Source: Lepidurus packardi (Eukaryota; Arthropoda; Branchiopoda; Notostraca; Triopsidae). From it: a DNA stretch of 64,000 nucleotides. The translations under genes were made by a program, and so were the position numbers. Location: contig JAKZAN010000004.1 in the NCBI GenBank assembly GCA_023053545.1, positions 8,246,001-8,310,000 on the forward strand, given 5' to 3'. Under the pieces are notes generated by a model. That model had not been told where the DNA came from and made no database searches. It was given only the letters and a program-made list of their open reading frames with translations. Positions 38,811 through 50,904 of this stretch are shown here, piece after piece. Within the stretch, counting starts at the first letter, position 1, and the number at the start of each line of letters is the position of its first letter.

Positions 38811-41800
38811 ACCTTTTTAATCCAGAAAAGTTTCCGTGTAACCACGAGCTTAGAAAACCTACGACTACGACGTTTTGTGCGCTGCTCAAGCTCGGTTTTC
38901 TCTTTCAGCCACCCACAGTGGAAAAGCTCATAGAAGGATAGAATCCCAACTTTAATTCCCTTTGGGAGTATTTTGCAGAAAGGAAGTTGGGAAAAGGAGT
39001 GGTCTACATTCGAAATGTGTGACTCGGCTTTAGTCGTAAATCATTTTTTTTCTACTTCTTTTAGCCCACAATGATACTCCCCTTTGCAGAGGTTTTGTTT
39101 TATTGGCAAATTAGTGAGCTTTGGCCAGGAAGTCATGGTAAGGGACTGCCATTCTTAACTCAGAGCTCTAGAGAAAACGAGGGAACCAGAGAGAGCGAGG
39201 GAGAAGGATAGAGGGAAGAAGTGGACGAGACGCAGTAATGAGACTGCGGCAGTAATATTGCCCGCAAAAAATGGATGACATACGAGAAGCGCCAGACCAG
39301 ACGGTAGAGAAGATGAAATAGGGGCTTTTTCCATGCCGATTAGCTTTAGATATGCCGTAATTCATAACTGCCTGGATTCCATGGCATATTAGGTTCGTTT
39401 CGTCGATTTCTTTTCCTTCATTTTGGGCCCTTTTTCTTAAAAAGAGGGTTTTAACAAAGACAAGCCTTTGTTCTTTTACTTTCGGAAAAAGCACCTCTCT
39501 CAGCTTTGCCTTTTTCCTGTTTCTGCGTACAAGACTTGGGTTATAATGTAATTTCTGAAACTGTCTTTGCCGAAAGGAGAAGGTAAAGACGGAATTTCTT
39601 GGCATTTCTGTCAAATAATATAAGAGCGTTCAAAGACTTAGGAGAGAGAGAGATAAGAGAGAGGCTGAACACATAGCAAAAGGAAGAGAGGGAATAACTT
39701 GGGGTAGATGCAGCGGTTTCTAGGATCCCTTTTACAAGAAGTTGTTCCGCTTGGAAAGCTTAGAACAAGCTATTACTTTAGTTGCTAAAGCCTTACTTGG
39801 GGATAAGGAGGAGGGCGGGAAGCTTAAAAGAGTCCGAGCTGCAGCAATTTGGCTCGAAACCGCCTCTTTCGCGTGCAACATCAACAACTGGGCTATTTGT
39901 CCGTATAGTTGTGTACCAGTAGAATGCTTTTCATGAAGCTAAACTGTCAAGCGCTTTTCCAGCTCCCATGTAATGGCATCTTATATTTCTCACAGAAATA
40001 ACTTCATGCTTGTCAGAATGAACCTAATTTGTCTCTTTTTGTGTCGGCACGGTCCAACAACAATTTTCCTCCAACTAGTCACACCAATTCTGGACCATTT
40101 TTTTTCTTATAAATATACACGTGTACACCCCAGCATATGTTAGGGTATGTGTGTCTGGTTCGCGAAGCCATGTTTGGTTTGCGAGGCTAATATTTGGACT
40201 TTCTTACGACTTTTTTTATGGTGGTCAGACATAGTCTCACAGTCAAGAAATTGAGAAACAGAAGAAAATTGAGGAAGGGGGAAAGAAACCCAAGAGTCAA
40301 GAGAAAGTCACATTTATATAAAACCGGGGATAAATACAGGAACGTATCACACGTTACCAGCCATAAAAAAGCCAAGGAGCCCAGGCAGCAGAGCCAACAT
40401 ATTGCGATGGTCCAGGCAAAGGCAAAATTTAAGGATCTTTTTCTCATCACAAGAAGCTATTTGAAATGACTCTGCGCAAAAGAACAACCAAAGCCAGAGC
40501 AAATGGGAAGACAATTGGAGAAAGGGGGGGTTGGGGGGTTGTATGTGTTACATATAGTATAGTACTGGCGGTACTGGCGTCTAATGGAGTCATTTGGAAC
40601 CCCGAGGGCACAAAGTATGCCCCCAGTAACGAGGGGTTGTACATATAATTCTTCGTCTAACTTGCACGGACAAGCGGACATGAAACTGCGAACAGGCGAC
40701 AGTAATTACGCTTCAACCCCATGTGTTTTTCTTCTTGTAAACCCCATGTACCCGATCCAAAGAGTCGCGTCCCTAGGGGTATCAGCAAGGATTGACTTCT
40801 GGTCTGCTTTTTGGCTTTATTGGAGCACTCTTTTAGATGGGGGATTTGTTTGCTTCATGCGCTTTCTGAATGTATTGCTTGCAAATGAGAAAAACAGTTA
40901 CGCTTTTTGCGGTTTTGAGTAGAGGTTGAGTGATGATGGAGTCAACAAGATCGTATTTACCCGAGTTTTGGGCGTTCCAAAGGACGTTTTGCTTTTCGTT
41001 TGTGTTATCAAACAAAATAAAGGCGACACATAACCACACACTTGCTCGTTAAGTCCACTCGAAGGGGTTTTCAAAATTATCAAAAGGAGCTGGTAAAACG
41101 GTAAGATGTAGTTAGTACATCGTTAACATCGTTTAGATCATTAGAAGAACCAATGGTTAGTAATAATGGTGGTTAATTAGAAATACGCTGGTATTTTAAA
41201 CTCCATAAAAGCCAAAACGTAATTACGCTTATGAGAAGCGTCATTAGGAGTCGAAGATCCCATAGAAATGACACAAGTGGTGATGATGGGGAAGGGGAGG
41301 GAATAATAGAAACTAAAGAATACTAAAGAAGGGTACTGTTGACGGAACATTTTCGATAACAACGCGTGGGACAAAATGTGTGGGGTTGCAGCGCTTCCAA
41401 AGAAGCCGAGGGTTTGCTACTCTCTCGCCATACTAATATGTTCTTTAGCTCTTTAGTTTTTATTTTAATTTGGATCACTATGCGCGGCTTGCGTGTATAC
41501 AAGGGAGGACTTTGAAAAAACAAGGGAGTACGTGAAAAAAAAATTGGAAGGTGTATTGCTTTGCACACGTGTAGAAGCCTTCAAGGGCTTGTGTTTTTGT
41601 CAAAGCAACGAGCTGGTGGAGAGTTTTTTTTGTGGGTGGGATGCTGTATATCCCTTCTCTGCGAGAGCATTTTTCAGCACGAGACGCGCGGGGGAATGAA
41701 GAGCTGTAATTTCGAAGCAAATGAGGACGACGGGGCACGAAACGCTTAAAAAGGTCCAAGGCCCTGCTTAATGCACCTAATGACATCGACTAGTGTCAGC

Positions 41801-44800
41801 ATTCGCGAAGTTGCCCCAGCCCCCTTTTCTGTACAATGCTACGTGTTACCATTTCACCTCTGTTTTACAGCCGTAAGGTTTTCTTCATTTGCTTAGCTTA
41901 AAATTTTGGTCTCCGTAGTCTTGCAAAAAGTCGAAAGATTAGTTTGTTCCTAGTATTCTGTCGAGAATTTAGTAATTAAAGGTTCGTAATCTTTTCAAGG
42001 CGTAAAATAGTCCTTTTAAAATAAAGTCGTTTTTATTATCAGTGATTATGAGGAATTAAACTTCATTATGGAGAATTAATGAGCAGAATGATTAGTTTTC
42101 ATTCTTTGTCTTTCGTTTTATTTTCTTTAATTTCTTTTTCTCGGGGAGGGGTGAAAGAACAAGGAGGGAAGCGGCTAAATTGATAGCCAGTGTTTTATTT
42201 CCTCGAACTATAACTTGTTTGGCGGGCGATGGGTGGTGAGAGGGGAGTAGATGAACGAAGAGAACAGCTTTATATGTTCGTGCTATTGCAAATCCGCCAG
42301 CACTACCATACGCTGGTCAATTACTTGTTCCAATATTGGTTTATTAGGAGTCGTTCCCGCGCTTGGCAAAGCTGAAGCAAATGGGAAAGCAAACTTTCTT
42401 CCGAGGATCAATATGGGAAGCTTCAGCATAGAAAAATAGCGTTGGAGACAACCTTACGGCTTAGATGTGCGTCAAAAAAGATATTAAAAGGGGAGGAGTT
42501 CTTTTTTTTATTTCTTTTTTTTTTGTTGACGAGTGACAGTGTCGACCCCGAAAAATTAAGTTTAATGATGAAGGGGGCTTTTATCTCTCTCACTCTGTCT
42601 GTCTAGTCTGTCTCTGTTTCAAAGTTTAGGAAGATGTTTGGAGAGGCGTCAAATGAGTGAGAGAATAATTGGTCTGTAATTAAGGAGCATACATTGAACA
42701 GAAATTTAGGAGAAAATTCTTGTGAGAAATTTCGGGGAACAGAAGATGTTGCTAAGACGAAGCGCTAATTAGAATAGCCATATGCATGAGATAGCTCTAG
42801 GGGCTTTTGATGCGTCTGTCTGGCACGATCCGGGTCGAATAATTAATGGGTTCAACGCACGTTCTTGAAATTATAAGAACAACGCGACGATTACACATTC
42901 AGAAAAGTTTTCTTATGCCCTCCCAAAAGGTACGCTCGAAGGTTGAATTAGACAGTTGTTGTACCTTGAGAAAAAAAGCACAATGAATTATCCTTTTCTA
43001 AGGCCATAATATGAAAATCCCTCCCTTGAAATCTGCAAAAATTATCAATGATGGTTCTTAAAATTTTAAAGCACTTTGTCGTAATGGTCAATAGGGAAAA
43101 AATATCTTGAGATTTGGATGGATTCATGAAGTCTACATTGCTCCAAAAACAAAGAACTGGGTTCCAAATGTTTCTTATTAGCCGTTCACGAATTATTAGT
43201 ATTTTAAGATTTGGGATATGACGTCACAGACGTGTCGCGTGGCGGAGCTCACGGAGCTTGTTTACCATGGTAACTGCCCATACTTAAGTGCTTTAAATAG
43301 TTAAACAAAGCTCCAGTGGTAGCGTGGAAAACTGACGCGTATATAACGTCAGAAAGTGATGTTCTTTTCACATTTTCTTTTATTTAATAACTTAATTACT
43401 ATTTCCAGTATGTTGCATAGCATTAAACATCCGATTTTCTAGAATATTATTTGCGACGAAGTTATTTTTAATACCCGAATCAAATTTAGGGAAATAATCT
43501 ACCTAATTGAAGACAGTCGCATTCTCTCAAATTTAGTAATTTAAGGTTTTAACGAAGTTTAACCCATTTTTTGTTCTAACCAAGTTTTAACCTTTGTTGT
43601 TGTTGCTCCATGTACTCGCTATTCGTTGTTCCTGATAACGGAACACGGTTCACCTTTAATGAGACTCGTTCTTTACTCTCGCTTCCCGCCCCACGTAGGC
43701 AAAACTTGAGCTTTGTACTTACAATACACTTGTACAGTGCATTAGCAGTTGATTGCAAACTTAATGAGCAATTCCTTATCTAGCTGTCAAACTATTTGTA
43801 GCTCGTGACGCCGTTGGGATATATATTGAGCGGAAAGGCGAAGAGTATATACATACGGCTCACAAGTTTCCCTAGGTTTTGCTTTATAGGTTCTAAAAGA
43901 AGGATCTAGATGATGCGTTCACATTGATTCTTTAATATGTCTGCCATATACGAGCTCGTATGGAGAATATGAAGAAAAATAGAACGCAATATAAAAGAAA
44001 CTCTCCCTCTCTCTCCGCTTAAATACCCATGAATTCCACTTTGGAACATCTCCGGGATGAATTGTGTTCTCCTGTATACTCTCAATCTAATCTGCAAACT
44101 TTTATTTAACCCCTTTTTTGGCGTCAAAGTAGATAGGGGAAAAGCCAAACGAATATGGGTTTCAATCTAAGACGTGCTCAGGCATGGTTAAATAGTCGGT
44201 TGTATCGCCGCTGCTTGTAACAAACGAAAAAAAAAAACAGGTCCCGAGTGGGATATACGATAGGTCGACAGGGATTGACTATGACAAAGAGAGTAAAACA
44301 TGCTTTTGCCATGCTAGTCCTTCTGGCTCATGAAGTTCGCGCTCTATGTGGTTCTCTTTATTTTCTTTTTTTCCCTTTTTTAGTGGTCCTTTTTGGGGGA
44401 CTTCTTTCGCGCTAAAGATATGCTTGACACGATTCCGATTCCACGCAACAGACGCAAGTAGCTGTTATGGGCGTCACAATCCCGACAATACAACTGTCGA
44501 AACGGCGCCACGAGGGGAGGATAAGGGTTAAAAGGTCTCCCTTTCTTTTTCCCAGGAATTGAACACTTTGCATCAAAAGTAGTGTCTACTGTTGTCTCCG
44601 GAGACGGGTTTCGACTCTCTGACTCTAATGCAGCAATACGTGAATCAAATCAGTGTTTCCTCTCACCTGTCATGGCTATATGCTTTCTCCTTGTCAAGTG
44701 CTACTGCTGTACTTTATTGCATTTCCCAAAGTCTTAAAAATGGAAGAGCACGCTCTGATCTTATATCTTATGCTTTTCTAGAACCGGCCTACATTTTGAG

Positions 44801-47800
44801 AATCGTTAGGATTACAGAAGATGGGGATAATCCCATGCTCAAGATTTTCTTTTAGATTTAGTTCTCTTTGTTTTGGGCTCTATAAAAAAGGGCGAGAGCA
44901 GGTAGCATATATATAAAGCCCGCCGCAGCCTTAAATTGATTAGCGACACGGCGTAGTTTGTCTTTTCCTCCCTTTTCTTTGTATATTATTAATCGCTCTG
45001 GCGTACCCTGGCAAGTTGCGAAAACATATATTTACTGGCCGAACGGCGAGGTGACAGTGCAAAGAAAGTTGACTTGGAACTCTGCTAGCGGTATGAGTTT
45101 CTAGGAGATAAAAAGGACTGACTAACCCAAGGGAAAAAGAAATATGTCGGAAAGACAAATCAAGTCATAAATAAGTAAGCAAACTAACAAACCGTAGCCA
45201 AGACTGGGTTGGGGTTGGTTATAGTCTGACGTTTGAATTATGGGGAGAAAAGGAACGTAGTTTGTCTTGAGAAGCAGGATTTTATTATTTTCTGTTTGCC
45301 TTGAGACCTTTCTAAACAACGCAGAGTCTTGTTTAAGCTGCTTATCAAAGGCATTTAAGTGAGTTTCTTGTTGATACTTCTTGAATGAAAGTTCAGCCCC
45401 TCCGTTAAGAGGTAATAGAAAGTTCCCTTCAAAATACCATACAAAACAATTGACATTTAATACATGTTAAGACGCCAAAGTCAATTTAAATGTTTTATAC
45501 ACAATTGGTACTTTCACTTAAGAGTTTTTTTGTTAAATTCATTATATATATAATTAGAGAATTTTATTTTTTTCAACTACAATATAATTAACTTGAATAA
45601 ACTATTAGAAAAAATACTACATCTGAATAAATTGAGTAAGAAATTGAGTCTCCAGTGATATGATGCATTCCTCTGTGTGCGAAATAGTAATTGAGTTATT
45701 ATGTAGCAAGATTAACAACATGGGAATTTGAACTTCCCGCGGCGTTCTGCGACGCAAGGGTATGGACAGAACCGGCACAAGAAAGACAGGCAGCGCGCTG
45801 ATTGGACAAACCCTTGTTTGTAGGCGTACGTCCCAGGAAAATGGCAAAAGTGCACAGTTTGAACTGCACTTCACGAAAGTTATTCTTAGTTATTCTTGGA
45901 AACATGTATCTATCAATAAAAAAAATCAATAAGTACATCACAATGATGGCTATTGCCTGTTAATGTTTCCCAACGGTATTTAAGTTACTAACTTAATTCA
46001 CGGTTTTCCAGTTATGAACTCAGTAGAATCCATTCGTATGTAAACTAGAGACATTTTGAAGCGATATACTTCAGAAATATATAATTAACTAATTCTAACT
46101 TGACACTCGCTTGTTCATTGAAAGTGATTAAGAGACCTGCTGTCCTTTGACACGTTGCTAGGAAATAATTACAGTTTATTTATTAATCCCCCAAAACTGT
46201 TCACACAGAAACGATATATAGTCTTTTGCTGCAGTTTATCCTCTTCCCAGACAACGTTTATTGGCTACTTCTGCTTTGCTTGCTTGTTGCAAGTAATTTC
46301 CCGGTATATCCAGGAAGACTATATAAATAAGCGCAAGTTTTGGGAAGGAGAAAGCAAACGACAACTGTTCTGCTCTGCCAGCAAGGTGATTAAGTATGCA
46401 ATTCTTAGAAGCGGAAGAGAAATACGGAAAAGAAAGAGATTTACAAAGTAAATAATGAAGAATGAAAAACTGTACCTCCTTCTTTATTTACCGGTGTATA
46501 ATTTTGAGAGCTTAAATTAACTAAGTAAACTCCTACTCTCGAGAGGAAAAATTTTGTCTGCTCTATTCGGATTCTGTACTTAAAGCAACAAGCCACACAA
46601 GAAAAGAAGTTACGTGAGTGTTGTATACATTTCGTACAAAGAAAATTACCGTAACATCTTATATATTCCGACTTTATTCTATCCCAACTCTCGTTTCCAT
46701 TCTGGGTGCCATTCCTTGTCCGTGTGCCGCGCACCGTAATGGCCCATTAGGAACACATGGAGACCCGCTGGTTGCAGCAGCCTTGGCGGCGGAAGACTTG
46801 CCTCCGGAAGATTACCCGGAATTGAACATTGTGGAGAGGGAAGCTTCGCCTTTTGATGCTGACGCGTCTTCAGATGTTGTCGTCTTAGTGGGCCAAACGG
46901 CTTTCCTAACGTGTAGAATCACCTTAGCGGGCAATTGGACCGTAAACCAAAGCAAAACTTGAATTTATTTTTTTTGATTTTTTTCTTATGTATATGTGCG
47001 TACCGCATGCAGAGGCTGGATGTGGCTGCTGGCTTAGTTCCATGCATGACAAAACATCCCACTGCTTTAGGAATTTTTTCCCTTACGTCCTTAAAGGCAA
47101 AAAAAAACTGAGAAGAAAAAAAATTTCTTTGCTTTGTAGTACCCGTTTTCTCACCCACCCACCCCCACCCCCCAAAAAAAAAGAAAATAGGAAGAAAAAA
47201 TTCCACCGCTCAATATTTAAACCACTGTCGCCACCACAAGACTTTCGCCGTCAATAACCATCGACCTGGCTGATGAACGATAAGCGAATGGGTTTTGCTC
47301 GTTATCGCGTATGCTCGAGTTTTACTATTCTTAAAAGTAGTCCCAAACTTCTCTTCCCTTGACCTTCCAACTCACGCCGAACCCCCCTTTTTTTCTTGCC
47401 TACCACTTGCACGCTTAAAAGCAAGACACTTTTAAGCGTCGAGCACATTTTACCTTTACCGTCTAAAGCCTGTTGGATCGAAACACTGGTGCAAAGGCAC
47501 TTTATTTTCTTTAAAAGAATATATTTTTTCCTTAGTGCATGATTTTCTTTATGGTTAAATCCCTGGGTCAGTGGGAACAACTGTGTGTCGCGTGCATTAA
47601 TTAGTACTTAGGAAGCGTTATATGTGCACTCGATATAGAGGCTTAGTTGCCTTCAATCGATTTGCTTTCCCTTAAAACCGAAACAAAACAAGAAAAAATT
47701 CCCCGTCCACGTTATACCTGTGTTATATCCTCTTTTTTTCACTAATGTACGTAGGTGTCGTGGGTGAGGCACAGAGATATTCATTTATTGACGGTGGGGA

Positions 47801-50800
47801 CCGACACGTATACGGCAGATCGACGATTCCGGGGCCTTCATTTGCCTCATAGCACGGAGTGGACACTCCAAATCAAAGCCGTCACGCTGGAGGATGACGG
47901 CGTCTACGAATGTCAATTGAGTACTACGCCACTCCGCAGTCATCCCATCAAGTTAACTGTACTAGGTCAGCTCAACTTCTTTTTTCCTTGCTTTATGTTT
48001 CTTACCTTACTACTTTGGCTTCTTCTTCTCGTACTTTCCTTGTGTTGCGTTACGCCTTGTCTATACGGGGATTTGGGGCTTGAATCACCTTAGCAATCTC
48101 TGCACATGTGAAATCCCCTGGTGACTTGTTTCCTTCCTTACCCGTCCTCGTTCCTTTTGATTACTTTTGTCCACCCTTACCACTATACCACTCAACGCTG
48201 GTTACCTAAACTCTTATTGCTACAAAAACTCTTGCTTTTCCATACCATATACACCCCACCCTACCACGCCACACGATGTTACTCGCTTAAAAAACACGTT
48301 TTTTTTCGTTTTTACAAATATATATCTGTGTATACTGTAGAACCCGAGACTCGCATATTGAACGGTCCTGAAGTCTTCCTCCACCAGGGTTCCACATTAA
48401 ACCTTACGTGCATCGTAACTCCTGCCAATGAAGGGACCATCATTCTCTGGAGTAAACAAGGACAGGTATAAAAAAGAAATTTTAACAACATATCTCCGGA
48501 TGGGGAGGAAAGGTTTTCATGACATACAAAGTTATCTACATAAGAGTACATTTACGTGTACATATAGTAACGTATCAGTACCCTTGGGGATCCCAACTCC
48601 CTAATTTGGTAGCAAGTTATAATTAACGTTGGTCAGTTTATGTTAACCTTGAAAATTAGGTTAGGGTAATGCAATAGCTTGCTAACTCGGACTTGGGTTT
48701 AAACGACTTGCAGTACCCAGGTACATACTAACGTTTTGAGTGTTGATGGTATTAAGGGGGGCTCGAGTTAGAGGTCGACTTGATCTTGAAAAAGCTCTTG
48801 AACTCCCGTCTGGCTACATAGTAAAAGCAGCTAGCATCAATTTGGTCTTTCTGGGTTTCCTTCGTTTGGATTTAAAAAGCGAGACTTCCCATAAATGCTA
48901 TTACATATACTGTAGGGATAGTTTGTGGGTACAATTAGGGTGCAGCTCGTTTGTCTTCAAGAGCAGTCAGTCGCACATGCTGCGTACGTTATCAAATCGT
49001 ACAGTAAGCGAGGGCATTTGCTCAAGGGATTTATGTCCGTGACTGCATCCATCACGACAACCCAATATTCACGCTAGATAAAGTTATACGGTAGAAATGG
49101 ACCTGTCACTAACCCGAACCACGTTTTTGGCTGAGCGCAGCACAGTGCTTTTAATTAAGAAATGCATTTTATGAACACTCTACGTACTTAACAAAAGTAT
49201 TGGTTACAGTCTAAAAAGTTAAAGAAAACGGGAAAAAATAAAAGTAATTACCCTTGGATGTTTGTCATTTGTCTAGTTTGTTTAGTATCTTTTAGAGAAG
49301 TTTTTTTTCATTTTTTATTTTTTGTAGATGTTTCCATCCCTTTCAGGCAAACCTTCTACAGAAATCCTTCATTTTCGTTTCTGATCTATTTCGGGGCTCT
49401 GCCGTTCAGAAGCCACCCAAAATGCATGAAAAAAATAGACGAAGGCTTTGTCACCCAGTAGCGAAAGGATTAGAATTGCAAAAAAAGTATGTTGGGCAGG
49501 CGAGGAAATTATCTGACTTGTTGATGAGTTTCAAGGCTTTCCTTCTCTTCTTTCTCGTTAGTTTTTCTCCACTTACTTTTGTGAAACGAAAATTAAAGGG
49601 GAAAGGACGAAAAAGTACGGACTACGAGGGCTGCTGCAGAAAGTCAGGAGCAAGGAGTTCTTCTTGGCTCAATCTTGACTCTTTTTTCGCCGTTGTTGTT
49701 GAAATTGGTTGTCGTAGCGACTGCACAAAGCGTATGCGACGGGATGCTGATGCTTTGGATCTGTGAAAGACAAGTCGAAAACTTTGAATAGCATTCAACG
49801 TTCCTTTCCCTATTTTTGTAACTTCTTGGGGACTTGGTTCCCCGAAATGGTCTAGTAATGCATGGGCATTTTTGCTATCAAAACATTTTTTATATTTTTT
49901 TCTTTAAATCCCCTTTCCCCGTTCCTCCTATGTCGTATAGGTGCTCAATTGGCTACATTCTGGTAATGGGCACAACGGATCGGATATCGACGTGAGTCAT
50001 ATTCACATTTTTGATGGTCGATTATGGGTTGATCGAGGCGGCGGTCTGGACGGGGTTCCCCTGCCGTCCGCTATGCCTCCTCATCGGGGGCCAAGTGCTA
50101 AAAACTCCAAACCTAACGCTTCAGCAGGCCATCGATCCTCCAAGAAGCTCCATTTACTGGCCGCTTTGGGTGCAACTAGTAAAAGCAGCCGGAAACAGCA
50201 GCAGCAGCAGTCATTGCCAGTAGTACCAGCAGCTTTGATGCTGGCTTCTGACCTGTCAGAGATGTGGACACGTAGCAGCGTGTCACAGTTAATTGTGTGG
50301 AAATCCCAGCAGACACATTCGGGACGTTACACGTGTCATCCGCTGGGCTCCGAAGGTCAGGTCGTGACTGTCCACGTCTTGGCAGGTAAAAAAGTTGGCA
50401 CATGCCTACCCATTTGGCTGCATTTTTTAACTGCCGTTTGCAAATGGAAAAGTTTGCTAGACATTTTATTCTTGCACTCTCTTTACATTTTTTTTTATTT
50501 TTTCTTAGCGTGAGCTGAACGTTTTTTATTTATTTTGTTTAATATTACGTATATTATCTTTTTTTGCGGGGGGCTAGTTTTGAGTCTGATCTTTTGGTCG
50601 ATTTTGGTTGGACCAGCACCTAGTTTTTTGGGACTTGCCGGGTTGCTGCACGCTTGCACGAAAACATTGTTTCTTTTTTTTCTTTTTTATGGGAGTGGAA
50701 AGTGTACAAGAGTTGAAAAGAATTGCAAAGAGAAAAAGCAATCCACAATAAATTTTTTTTGTTCTGTTTATGGGCGGCCTGGGTGCTGTAGAGGAACGTC

Positions 50801-50904
50801 CGGCAGCCATGCAACGTGGTACAGCGCCTCATTTACACCACAAAGACATACTTCTCTGTGTGGCTCTTTGGTTGACATGGAGACTGGTCCGCTATGACAC
50901 TTGA
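27550..50904 (+). CDS. dpr: Dpr-family two-Ig neuronal cell-surface protein
   Basis: Member of the arthropod defective-proboscis-extension-response family, whose Ig domains bind DIP proteins to specify synaptic partners. Exons: 27550-27778, 46751-46941, 47755-47965, 48341-48465, 49941-50385, 50792-50904; they join in phase to 437 residues. Exon 1 encodes a hydrophobic stretch (IVLFTLLLLPLLC) usable as signal peptide, though it starts about 40 residues in. Ig1 (about 115-210) has VGQTAFLTCRI (Cys131), VSWVRHRDIHLLTVGTDTY and DDGVYECQL (Cys193), all Dpr hallmarks. Ig2 (about 211-395) has STLNLTCIV (Cys234) and SGRYTCHP (Cys384). A low-complexity insert of about 75 residues (about 285-360, with a Gln5 run) sits inside Ig2. 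The last exon carries the family's PAAMQ motif and a hydrophobic tail ending VRYDT, suggesting a GPI signal or short membrane anchor. Which dpr paralogue it is cannot be told. The link of exon 1 to the rest rests on phase and the signal peptide. Confidence 0.88.
37468..37478. repeat. Poly(G) tract, 11 bp
   Basis: Uninterrupted G run in Dpr intron 1, preceded by a second short G run. Confidence 0.85.
37807..37821. repeat. Poly(G) tract, 15 bp
   Basis: Uninterrupted G run in Dpr intron 1. Confidence 0.9.
38764..38805. repeat. (CT)n microsatellite, about 21 units
   Basis: Perfect CT dinucleotide repeat, GA on the other strand. It creates Arg-Glu and Leu-Ser runs in long frames on both strands that are not genes. 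Confidence 0.95.
43219..43346. promoter_or_regulatory. Candidate regulatory cluster: CRE, X-box-like palindrome, TATA
   Basis: A perfect CRE (TGACGTCA, 43219-43226) is followed 35 bp later by TTTACCATGGTAAC (43261-43274). That differs by one base from a perfect RFX X-box and contains the 12-bp palindrome TTACCATGGTAA. TATATAA follows at 43340-43346. The area is GC-richer than its surroundings. It could be an enhancer or alternative promoter of the Dpr gene; function is inferred. Confidence 0.35.

Larger units (their letters stand above)
27779..46750 (+). other. Dpr intron 1 (19 kb)
   Basis: GTGAG donor and AG acceptor in matching phase (phase 1 on both sides). The interval has no frame with recognisable protein similarity on either strand and no RNA gene I could identify. 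It holds G runs, a long CT repeat, a 20-T run (32725-32744), AT-rich stretches (33150-33560, 36780-36960, 45440-45620) and one candidate regulatory cluster (43219-43346). Long first introns are usual in neuronal Ig genes. Confidence 0.6.

Noticed and set aside
38401-38889. Long minus-strand frames with an Arg-Glu run
   Set aside because: Produced by the CT/GA microsatellite; no similarity and no conserved domain.
39168-39614. 148-codon minus-strand frame in the Dpr intron
   Set aside because: No recognisable family, no splice partners, composition like the surrounding intron.
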